DNA of 64,000 nucleotides. Origin: Myxococcales bacterium (GTDB taxonomy: Bacteria; Myxococcota_A; Polyangia; Nannocystales; Nannocystaceae). The DNA lies in assembly GCA_020633315.1 (NCBI GenBank), contig JACKDV010000003.1, positions 558,001 through 622,000 of the forward strand, given 5' to 3'. This document shows positions 1 through 12,000 of this stretch, piece by piece. Every line of letters begins with the position of its first letter. Position 1 is the first letter of the stretch. The notes under the pieces are model-generated. The model made no database searches and had not been told where the DNA came from. It saw only the letters and a program-made list of their open reading frames with translations. The translations under genes and the position numbers were made by a program.

Positions 1-5
1 TGCGG

Positions 6-3000
6 ATGCTGCTCGACGATCGCTCGGGCAAGCCTCGGGCCCTCGCGCGCTCCTACGGGGTGAAGGGACCGGACGAGCTGGCGTCGCTGGCCGAGCTCGA
101 GCGCTTCCAGGCCGCGACGGGCATCGACGGCCCCCGGCTGCGCGAGCTGCTGTACCTCCAGCTCAGCGGGACCGCGCTCGATCCCGACGGCCGCCCCGAG
201 CTCGACGCGGCCGCCGAGCTGTTCGTCAACCACGGCAACGACGGCTCGGGATACGTGCGCCTGAACGCCGAGGAGACGCGGCTCGAGCTCTCCAGCGACG
301 CCGAGGCCCCCCTGCCCGCCGCCTGGCTCGACCGCGCCAATCGCTTGCTGCGGCTGGCGGGGTGGACCGGGCTCGAGCTGCGCTCGCTCGACCTCGTGCT
401 GCGGACCCTGTGCGGCAACGTGCTCGACGACGCCGCGCTGCGACGCCTGGCCCTGGTCCGGAGCCTCGCCGAGCGGCACGGGGTGGAGGTCGAGCTGGTC
501 TGCGGGCTGCTCGGCGACATCGACTCCCTCGGTGCCTCCGACGATCCGCTCCACGCGGCCAGCCCCTTCGATCGGGTCTTCAACGGCGAGCCCGCCAAGC
601 TCGCCCGGGCCTACTTCCCCTCGGGGCGAGGCTACGTGCCCGAGCCCTACCGCGAGCTCACGGCGATCGAGCTCACGAGCGACCTGCTGCTCGACGACAA
701 CAAGTCGGTGCGCCTGCGGATCCAGCGGGCGCTGGGGATCTCATCCACGGAGCTGACGACCCTCGTCGAGGCCATGCGCGAGCGCGCGACGGAGCGCGCT
801 CGCGTCTCGCTGCTGTCGGAGCCCCTCGGCCCCGCCACGCTGGCCCTGCTGCACCGAGTCACCCGCACCGCCGAGCTGCTCGACATCACCCCCTCCGCGC
901 TGCTCACCCTGCTCGACGTGCTCGAGGCGGACCCCAGCCTGCGAGGCCTGGGCGCCTTCGGCCTCGTCGAGGAGGCCATCGACGGCGACGACCTCTACCA
1001 GGTGCTCGAGACCGGCTCGGTGACCGAGCGCAGCTGGTTGCTGCACACCCTGGTCGCCGTGCACGGGTGGGCGCGCACGGCCGGGCTCGGCGTGGAGGAC
1101 CTCAGCGCGATCTGCCTGCCGCCCCCGGTGTCCGACGATCCCGAGGAGGATCTCTCCGACGATCCCGCGGCCCAGGCCGCCACCGCGGCCCGCCTCGCCC
1201 TGTGCCAGGGACTGCTGGAGGCCTTCGTGCCCACCGCCCTCGACGACAGCACGCTGGGCTCGAGCGAGCTGAGCGAGCGGGCGGCCCGGATCGCGTGGCG
1301 CCTGGCTCGCGAGGCCGACCGGGGTCTGGTCTCGAAGGTCGACCCGCGCCTGGTCCAGCTCGACCTCAACGAGGCCCGCCGCTGGGCCTTCGACGCCGTG
1401 AGCGCGCTCGACGTGGTCACCGTCGACGACCTCGCCGAGCTCGGGCTGGGCGACGCCCTGGCCGAGCGCCTCCACGAGGCGCTGCTGCGTCGAGGGTCGC
1501 TCGACCTCGAGGGCAACCTCCTCGACGCGGCCTTCGACGACGACGACGACGGCTTCGCCGTCGAGCCCGACCTCGACCGGCACGCGGAGGCGATCTTCGA
1601 TCTGCTCGTCGGTCTCGCCCACGAGGGCCAGGGCCAGGGCGTGGCGCCGGGGGACCTGGAGCTGCACCTGTACCCCTCCGATCTGCTCTCGCTCGAGATC
1701 CCCAAGGTCGAGGCCGAGGCGATCCTCTCCAACCTGCGCTACCTCGGCGTCGTCGACGAGCAGGGCCTGGTGTCCGACCCCGCGTGGTTCCTCGAGCCCG
1801 CGCACCGCTCCGAGCTCGAGCTCGAGCTCGGCCTGAGCGAGCGGGCCGGGGCGATCCGGGAGTTCTTCGAGGGACGACGCGCGAGCTTCCTCGCGATCCC
1901 CACCACCGTGCCGACCGAGGCCTTCGCCGGCCTCGGGATCTCCGACGACGAGCAGGCAGGCCTGCTCGCCAACCTGGCCTTCAACGGCATCCTCGACGAG
2001 CGCCGCCGGGTGCTCGACAAGCAGTCGATCCTCGAGCTCGATCCCGCCGGCCTGCGCCTGGCGCTGCCCTACCACCGCCATCGCCGAGCCGTGCTCGCCA
2101 TCCTGCGGGAGCTGGTCGCCCGCGACCGCGCGAGCTGGCTGTGCTTCACCGCCGACGGCCTGCGGCCGCTCAGCGATCGCCTCGTGGCCGACCAGACCCT
2201 GGCCTGGCTGCGCAGCACGGGCCGGCTCGACGCCGCCGATCGGCCGGTCGCGAGCCTGCGAGGCCGGCTGCGAGACGATGATCGCTCGGCCTTCGATCCC
2301 GGCCCCACCTACGGCGAGGCCCACCGCACCGTGCTCTGGGCCTTCCTGCGTCGGCTGGTGCAGGAAGCCGACGCGCTGACCCTCACCGACGTCGCGACCG
2401 CAACCATCGATCTCGACGCCGAGAGCTCGGCGACCCTGCGCGAGATGCTGGTCGACGGCGGCGACCTGCTGCCCACCGGAGGTCTCGCGCCCGATCGCCT
2501 CGACACCTTCCTCGAGCTCAACAACGCCCTGCGCTTCGAGCTCGACGAGTCGGACGACTACGCCCGCGACGTCTTCTTCCTGCTCCACGATCTCGCGCTG
2601 CGCCTCGACGCGCGCGTGCGGGGCCTGGTCGACGCGCTCCGTGGCGCAGCCGAGGCCCAGCGGGCCGCGGTGGTCACGGCCCTCGCCGCCGGGATCGAGC
2701 TGGGAGTGCCCGAGACCACCACCCTGCTCGCCCACGTGCTGCGCGGCGATCCCCAGCCGGTGTCGACCCTGCTGTCGCCGATCCTCTCCTCGCTGGACTC
2801 CGACGGCACCCTGGCCGAGATCCCCGTGCACCACCGCCTGGGGCAGGCCCTCGATCGCATGCTCCAGTTCGCGGCCTACGCCCGCAAGCTCGGCCTGAGC
2901 CAGCGCGAGATCGAGATGGCCTTCACCGAGCAGGGCCTGGCCGACAAGTTCCCCGAGTCGCTCGTGCTGCCCGCGGGGATCGACGGAATCGACGCGATGC

Positions 3001-6000
3001 TCCCCGACCTCGAGGGCGAGCTCGTGCTGTTCCGCGGCGCCCGGCTGTGGACCTTCCACGCGGAGTCGCTCGAGCCCATGCTCGTGAGCCAGCCGCTGTC
3101 GCTGATCTCGCCCGCGCTCGAGGGCCTCCCGGGGATCGACGCCGCCTACACCGACGCTGCGGGCGACCACTGGATCCTCGCCGCCGGCCGGACCTGGTGC
3201 CGCGAGCACGACGACGATCGCTGGGTGGAGATCGATCGCGAGCTCGGCCACGTCGAGGGCTACGCCGAGCGGCCGGAGTCGATCGACGCCGCGCTCACCG
3301 ACCACGAGGGGGTGAGCTACCTCTTCGTCGGCGACCGCTACCTGCGCTGCTCGAGGGGCGACACCATCGATCAGGGCTACCCGCGCACCACCGCCGACCA
3401 CTGGCCCGCCGAGCTCGGCTTCGAGCTGCCCGAGGCCTGCGCCGAGGGGATCGACGCCGCCTTCACCGATCGCGAGCGACGGACCTGGCTGTTCCAGGGC
3501 GAGCTCGTCTACCGCAGCGACCAGCCGGGGGGCGGCCGCCCCATCGTCGAGCGCTGGGGCCTGGTGCGCAACGGCTTCTCCGGCATGGAGCGGGTCGACG
3601 GCGTGGCCGAGATCGACGGCGTCTGCTGCCTGTTCCGCGGCGACCAGGTGCTCGCGCACGGCGACGCCCTCGAGCGCCGCACGCCCGTCGCCCTCGAGGG
3701 CTTCCCCACGACCATCGAGGAGTGGAAGGACGGCCTGCCGCGGGGCTTCGAGGACCGGATCGACGCCGGCCTCACCGACTGGTCGGGCCGAGCCCACCTG
3801 TTCTCCGAGCAGCGCTACGCCACCCAGACCCGACGAGGCTGGGTGGAGCGCCCCACCGTCGAGGTCTGGGGCCGCGTCCGCAACCACCTGCAAGAGACGG
3901 GACGAGTCGATGCCGCCATGGTGGGTCTCGACGGTCGCCTCTACCTGTTCAGCGGCAAGCAGTACCTGCGCTACAGCGAGCCGGGGGCGAGCTTTGCCGA
4001 CGAGGGCTTCCCGCGGACCATCGCGAGCGACTGGGGCGGCATCGACGAGGTCGACGCCGCGTTCGTGCTCGACGGAGGGACCTACCTGTTCGGGCGCGAC
4101 GCCGACGGGGGCTCGATCTACCTGCGCTACGGCACCGCCGAGTACGACGAGGCCGACGAGGGCTACCCCAAGGCCACCGACGACGACTGGTGGAACCTGC
4201 CCTCGTCGCTCATCGAGGCCGGCTTCGCTCGTCCCGACGCGGTGATGAACGGTGGCGACGGCGTGGTCTACCTCTTCAGCGGCAACCGGGTGATCCAATT
4301 CGATCACGTCCATCGCTGGTGGTCCGAGCCCCGCCCGCTGCCCGAGATCTTCGACGGCCTGCCGTTCCAGGCGGTGAGCGCCGGGGTCACCGACCTCGAC
4401 GGCCACACCTGGCTGTTCTCCCTGCAGCCCGACGAGGCACGCGGCGACCACCTGGCGGCCCGCTACACCGACTCGGTCTTCACCCGCCTCGACGATCGCT
4501 TCCCCAAGCCCGTGCGCTCGGTGTGGGGCCGCGTGGTCAACCGCCTGCAGGAGACCGGCCGCGTCGACGCGGCCATGCGCATGGTCACCCCGGTCGTCGT
4601 CGACGAGGACGACGACGAGCTCGAGAGCAAGCTGCTCGAGTCGAGCGAGGAGCTGCCGCAGCAGCAGGTCGTGTACCTGTTCAGCGGCGATCAGTTCTAT
4701 CGCTACAGCTCGCCGAGCCTGGAGTGGGTGGACGAGGGCTACCCCCGACGGATCGACGATGCCCTCCTGGACGAGCCACGCTTCGCCGAGCTGGGCCGGG
4801 AGGCCCTGGCCCGGATCCGCCACGGCATCGACGGGCTGTGGGCCGACGGCAGCCGCGTGTACCTGTTCGCCGGGGCCACGGTGCTCGTCGCCTCTCACCA
4901 GCACCACCGCGAGGTCACCGAGCTCGCCTCGCTCGAGGGCCTGCGGGCTACCGTCGACGACGAGGGGCGCCTCGTGGGCCTCGCCGACGGAGGCTGGCGG
5001 CACCTCCAGATGCCGGAGGCCCCGGGAAGCCGCCGTCCGCCCACGCACCCCCGCTTCCTGCGCGGGGCCCCCGAGCCGTTCCTCCGGCCGCAGGCGGCCC
5101 TGGTCGGCCTCGACGGCAACGCGTACCTGTTCGCGGAGGGTCGCTGCTGGGACCGCGCGCTCGGTCGCTCGTACCCGATCTCGGAGGGCTGGGGCCTCGT
5201 CGACGCCGCGATCGCTCGCGACGATCGCATCGACTGTGGCCTGCGCGACCGCGAGGGACGCCTGTACCTGTTCCGTGGCTCCGAGTACCTGAGCTTCACC
5301 CCCGAGGGGCTCGACGACGGACCCTCGAGCCGCCCGCCCGGACCCCTGCCGACGGTCGCCGACGGGCCGCCCCGCTCGATCGCGGAGCGCTTCGCCGGGC
5401 TGACCAACGTGCACATCGCCTACACCGTCGACGAGACGACCTGGCTGTGCGAGGCCCCCGACGAGCACGGCCGGTTCCGCTACCTGCAGTACTCCGACGT
5501 GGGCCTCGAGGCGCCCGACTTCCACGAGCCGCGGACCGCGGACCTCTCGTTGTGGAACATCCCCGCGATCCACGTCGAGCAGGGCTTCGACCGCGTCGAT
5601 GCGGTGCTGGTGGACGACCGAGACCTCTTCCTCGTCCGCGGTCGCGAGTTCCTCCACTACGACGCCGACGCCGAGATCTGGACCTACCCGCGGCCCCTCA
5701 CGCTGTACTGGCGCTCGCTGCCCGAGCGCCACCCCGACTTCGAGGACATCCGTGCCGCGTTCCACGACGGTGAGGGCCACACCTGGTTCTTCTCCGACGG
5801 AGCCTGTGTCGCGTGCTCGGCCGAGGGAGCGGGCGAGCTGCTGCGGATCCGCGACCGCTGGGGCAAGGTGGACAACCGCGTCCAGCTCGATGATCGCGTC
5901 GATGCGACGCTGGTGTGGGGCGAGCACACCTACCTGTTCGCGGGCGATCAGTACGTCCGCTACACCGGCCGCAGCTACGACCTCGTCGACGAGGGCTACC

Positions 6001-9000
6001 CCAAGCGCATGGCCGGCAACCTGCGCCGGGAGGAGCCCTTCGAGCACCTCCCCGACGAGCTCGAGGACCAGCTCGAGGATCTCGAGCCCCGGGCGCGGGC
6101 GATCGACGCGGTGTTCGCCAACGAGGGTGTGGTCTACGTGGTCTCCGCCGGGAAGGTGCACGCCTGCATCGACGAGCTGTCGCGGAGCCTCGAGCTGTCC
6201 GCGCTCGGCGAGATCCGCAACCAGATCCACGATCGGCGGCGGGTCGACGCGTCGTTCTCCGACCACCGCGGCACGCTCTGGCTGTTCAGCGGCGACCAGG
6301 TGTACCGCTACACCGAGGGCGTCGACGAGCGGGGCAACGTCGACGACGGCTTCCCGCGCTCGATCGCCGACCACCTCCTGTCCACGATGACCCTGGGGGC
6401 CGAGGAGCTGCCGCTGGCCTTCCACCACGAGCTCGACGCCGCGATGCTCGGCACCGACGGCGCGCTGCTGCTGTCCAAGGACCAGGACTTCCTGCGCCTG
6501 TGGCCGCGCGCGACCGAGCGCGAGGCCGAGCGGGGGTCGATCGCCGAGCTGTGGCAAAGGCCGGTCAACCCGTTCCTGCCCCCGTCGGGAGCCGGCGAGG
6601 AGGAGGCACGCCCGCACATCGACGCCGCCTTCCTCGGCCACGACGGGGCCCTGTATGCGTTCAAGGGCGCGCACTACGTCCGCTACTCGGATCCTCGGGC
6701 CGACTACGTGGACGAGGGCTACCCTCGCGCGATCCGGGACGACTGGGGCGACCTGCCCCCCGAGCTCGAGGCGGGCATCGACGGCGCCTTCACCTTCGAG
6801 GGCCGCCACTACCTGGTGCGTGGCGATCGCTACGTTCGGTACTCCGACCCCAGCTTCGCCCGCGTCGATCCGCTCGGCGCCCAGCCCTTCACCCGGCGCT
6901 GGCGGAGCGCCAACGACTACCTGCTGCGCGACCTCCACCTGCTGTGGCGCCTGATCGATCTCGATCGGAGCCACGCCGACACCGACGACTCGCTCGTCGA
7001 CTTCCTCGTCCCCGGGCCCCGCGACCAGGCCGAGCCCTACGCGACGCTCGCGGCGATCTTCGGCTGGGAGGTCGACGACCTCAATTGGATCAAGCGTCGC
7101 GACGGCTTCCTGGACCGCCCCGGCCTCCAGCGCGCCGACGAGGTCGAGCTCGACCTCGAGCTGCTGCTGCGGATCATCGACGTCATGACCCTGTGCGAGC
7201 GCCTCGGCTCCTACCCGCAGGAGCTCCACGAGCAGGTCTGGATCCCGCTGTTCGACCCCGAGCGACGCGATCGCCCGGCCGCGGTCGACACCCTCACCCG
7301 CCTGCTGGGCACGCTCTACCTCGGGACCGACGCGCTGCGGATCACCCGCCAGCTCGCCGATGCCGACAACGAGGCGCGCCGCGACGCGCTGGTCCCCTGG
7401 CTCATCGCCCGCGAGCCGAGCCTCCAGCACCCCCGCGACCTCTACGAGGAGCTGCTCATCGACGTCGAGGTCGCGCCCTCGATCGACACCTCCCGGATCA
7501 AGGAGGCCGCCGCGGCGATCCAGCTCTACTTCCACCGCTACCTCGTCAGCCTCGAGCAGCTCGCCCCCAAGGGCGAGCCGAAGGCGGTGGTCGACGATCG
7601 CGTGGTGCGGGCTCGGTTCAAGGAGCAGTGGAGCTGGCTCAAGAGCTACCGCGTGTGGGAGGCCAACCGGAAGGTCTTCCTGCACCCCGAGAGCTACATC
7701 CGCCCCGAGCTCCGCGACACCCGGACCCCGTCGTTCCGCACCCTGCAAGACGACCTGCTCCAGGGCGAGCTCACCGATCTGCGGGCGACCGAGGCGTACA
7801 AGAAGTACCTCGACGAGTACACGGAGATCTCCCGCCTCGCGATCGCAGGAGGCTACGTCCGCGAGGGCTCCACCCGCAGCTCGAACCGCGAGCTGGTGCT
7901 GTTCGGGCACACGCGCACCGATCCGCGGCGCTACTACTACCGGACCGCCACCTTCATCGACGGCCAGACCGACACCGCGACCTGGGACGCCTGGCAGGCG
8001 CTGGACATCGAGATCGACTCCGATCGCGTCTACCCCGTCGACGCCTTCGGCCGCCTGTTCGTGTTCTGGACCCAGGTCGAGGCCGACAGCGGCGACACCA
8101 ACACCACCACGATCCAGCGCGACACCGACGGGGACGACGAGACCCTCACCGGCAAGAACGACACCACTCGCACGCTGCAGGTGTACTACTCGTACCACGA
8201 CCTCAACCAACGCTGGATCTCGGCGCAGACCCTCGAGCTGTCGGCCACCGAGACCAGCAGCATCGACGCGGCCGAGCTCGTGGTGGAGCGCTCGCAGAGC
8301 CTGGGATCCGAGGCCCAGGAGAACATCGTGATCGGCCTGAGCTACAGCGTCGATGGCTCGACCAAGCGCCTCGCCGCGTCGCTGACCGCCGATCTCGCCA
8401 CGCAGACCAACACCCGCGCGCCCATCGACTCCGCGGGGATCGAGCTGTTCTCGACCCTGTTCGCGTCCAGCGAGCAGCCCGACGCGGTGGTCCGCATGAA
8501 CACCTCGGCGGACTCCGCCGAGGGCCCCTGGTACAGCTTCGACCTCAAGGGCGGGAGCTTCCTGTGCAAGCCGGCCGTCGGCTCCATCGACACCAACGTC
8601 GTGGGCCTGCGGCCGCTGCGGGGCAACCCCCACCACCTGCCGCAGTGGGATCGGGTCGACGCCGGCTTTCGGGCCAGCGACGGCTCCACCTACTTCTTCG
8701 ACGGCCCCGGCGGCCGCTATGCCCGGCTGAGCGCCGACGGCGAGCTCGAGGAGCACGAGACCTTCCGACGCTGGGGACACATGGACAACCCCATCGCCCG
8801 CGCCGAGACGATCGACGCGGCGTGGTGGATGGGCGACCGGCTGTTCGTGAGCCAGGGCGGGCACTACCTGCGCTACTCGAAGGGGACCCTGCTCGCCGAC
8901 GCCCAGGGGGCGCTGTCCCTCGCGGGCAACGGCGACGGGCTGCCCCGCTGGCCGCGGATCGACGCCGCCTTCACCGACGCCACCGGGCAGACCCACTTCT

Positions 9001-12000
9001 TCGGCTCCGGCAAGTGGACCCGCAGCGGCGCCCTGCAGCAGGAGCGCCCGATCAAGGACCACTGGGGCAAGGCCAGCAACGACTTCACCGCGGCCAGCGG
9101 CGGCAACGATGCAGTGCGGGCCGCGTTCGTCCACGGCGAGCACACCTTCGTGGTGGGACCCCGCGAGTACATCCGCTACTCGACGAGCTCGTACGGCAGC
9201 TGCGATCCGGGCTACCCCCGGGCCCAGAGCCTGCGCGCGATCCTCGACGAGCTCGGCTGCGACGACGACGACGAGACCCACGGCTCGCTGACGGTCGATG
9301 CGGTGGTGATCGAGTCCACCCGCATCGTGATCACGGTGAACGGCAATCGGGCCTTTGCCCTCAAGAACCGCAAGCTGCGGGAGATCGAGACCCGCCTGGG
9401 GGCCGGGCGCGGGATCAACCGCGGCATCGGTCCCACGCGCGCCGTCGTCACCATCGCGGGCAAGGAGCTCGTCTTCGGCCGTGACGGCGACAAGTCGCTC
9501 CAGGTGGCGTCCGACAAGCTCACCCTCGCCCGCCCGATCACCGCGGCCATGGTCGGCCGCGACGACCAGCTCTACCTGTTCGATGCCGGGCAGTTCGTGG
9601 CCCTCCCCGCCGCCGGGGTCTCGCCCGCCAAGATCGACGCGACGGTGGACGAGTGGGGCGCGTCGGCCAAGCCGCTCGGCGACCGCTGGGGGCACACCGA
9701 CAACGCCATCCTCCGCAACAACCGCATCGACGCCGCGCTGCGGGTGGGCAACCACACCTTCCTCGTCTGCGAGGGCGAGTACCTGCGCTACACCGGTAAG
9801 GACTACGACGCGGCTGATCGCGGCTACCCCAAGCCGCTCGCGGGCAACCCCGACGGCCTGCCCGAGTGGGACTCGATCTCGGCCGCGGTCGAGGACGCCG
9901 GGGGCCAGGGCAACGCCTGCTTCTTCAGGGGCAAGCAGCATGCGTTCGCCAGGTCGCTGAGCACCCTCGAGGACAACCGCTCGCGCTGGGGACTGATCGC
10001 CAACGAGCTGCTCGCGCGGGGCGTGGATGCGGCCTGGGTCGAGGACAAGCTGCACATGCTGGTGTGCGGTCAGCAGCTGGTCCGCTACACCGCCAACGAG
10101 GCCGGCGAGCTCGGCCGCTTCATGGACGCGGGCTACCCCAAGTCGCTCGCCGTCTCCCACTTCGGCTCGGTCGATGCGGCCTTCGTCATCGGCGACGACT
10201 TCTACGTCGTGGGCGACAACATCTTCGTGTGCTGTGCGGTGAGCGATCCCGAGGCCATCCGGGCCGGCTACCCCAAGAAGGGTCGCCTGGGGGAGCTGCT
10301 CGACGACCTCAACGATCGCCACGGCACGCAGCAGGCGGTGAGCAGCGCCTTCGGCCACTACGGCGTCGGGGCGGTCTCCGTCGATGGCACCGGGCGAAAG
10401 GTCCGCATCGAGATCGACACGAGCTCCGGCGGGCGCAACACCCTGGTGGGCACGCTCGACCTCGATCGCGGCAAGCTCGAGGCGAGCTGGGAGCGGTTGA
10501 GCAGCATCTGGACCTCCACGATCGCCGACCCCTTCCGCCACCTCACCAGCGCCTCCGCCTCGAGCCAGGCGGCGGAGCTGTCCGTGGTCGTCGGAGACCA
10601 GCGCTACCTGTTCCGCGGGGACCAGTTCATGCGGGTCTCCGCCGACGTCCCCGCGGGCTCGCCGAGGTGGAGCCCGGATCCACGGGGGGTCGACGGGGTC
10701 TGGGGCGCCGCCTCGGTCGACGCCGCCCTGCGCCTGGACGGCAGCATCTACCTGTTCCTGGGCGATCAGTACGTCAAGGCCCCCGGCGGCGGCGAGGTGG
10801 GAGACCTGTCGTCGGCGCGCTCGATCGACGGGGCCTGGGGCAACCTGCCGGCGCCCCTGCGCGAGGGCATCGACGCCGCGCTGTACAGCGAGGGCGCGCT
10901 GACCCTGTTCAAGGGCGACCACTACCTCCACTACCCGCCCGACGGTCCCCAGCCCTACGAGGTGTCCACGGTCCGCTACGACATCGTGCGCCTGACCACC
11001 GCCACCGCGGCCACCCTCAACCAGCGCCTGTTCACGTCGGGGCTGTCCGGGCTGCTGAGCCTGCGGACCCAGGAGACCGACGAGACCCCGCGCTTCTCCT
11101 CCCGCAGCTCGTCGAGCACCACGATTCGATTCGCTCCCAAGCGCGTGCGCTCGTACCCGATCGGATCGCACCTCGACTTCGGCAGCGCCAACGGCATCTA
11201 CTACTGGGAGATCTTCTTCCACGCGCCGTTCCTGATCGCGCAGTCGCTCAACACCAGCCAGCGCTTCGACGAGGCCCGCGGCTGGTACGAGCACGTCTTC
11301 GATCCCACCGAGAACCCCGACGTGTGGAAGTTCCTGCCGTTCCTCGCGGCCGACGTGGAGCAGATCGTGGCGCGCATCGACGACCGGCTCGGGCGCCTGC
11401 GCGACGCGAAGGTGCAGACCCGCAGCGTCGACGGTGACTTCCTCGAGATCACCCGGTTCCTGGCCCCGCTCGACGCGGCCTTCCAGGGCGAGCGCCCGCT
11501 CAAGGACGACGAGCAGCAGCAGCTACGCCGATACGCCGACCTCTCGGGCCTGCTGGCCAAGGTCGAGGCCCTCGACGCCCGCGAGCCGGAGGCGAGCGAG
11601 GCACGGCAGGACCTCGCGGAGATGGTCGGGATCGTGGAGCAGCTCTCGTCGACCTGGGCCGCGATGCAGAGCTCCGAGGCCCAGCTGCAGGTGTTCCTCG
11701 ACGATCCCTTCGACCCGCACGCGATCGCGGGCCTGCGCCGCATTGCGTACCGCAAGGCGCTGCTCATGCGCTACATCGACAACCTGATCGACTGGGGCGA
11801 CATGCTGTTCTCCCAGTACACGCGGGAGACCATCGACGAGGCCCGCATGCTCTACGTGCTGGCCTGGGACCTGCTCGGGCGCCGCCCGACGCCGCTGGGC
11901 CGCAAGGTCCTGCCCCAGGAGCGCTCGTACGCCGAGCTCCACGACCAGGACGACGGCTACGACTTCCTGCTCTACCTCGAGAGCGGGCTCGATCCGCGGG

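Noticed and set aside
2976..10950. DNA-level direct repeats or CRISPR-like array in the hemopexin regions
   Set aside because: The repeats exist only at protein level; lengths and bases vary, and there are no regular spacers.
741..11294. A 3,517-codon open frame antisense to the TcA-like gene
   Set aside because: It is the GC-rich shadow of the plus-strand gene. Its translation is low-complexity without domains, and the sense strand has clear TcA and hemopexin motifs.
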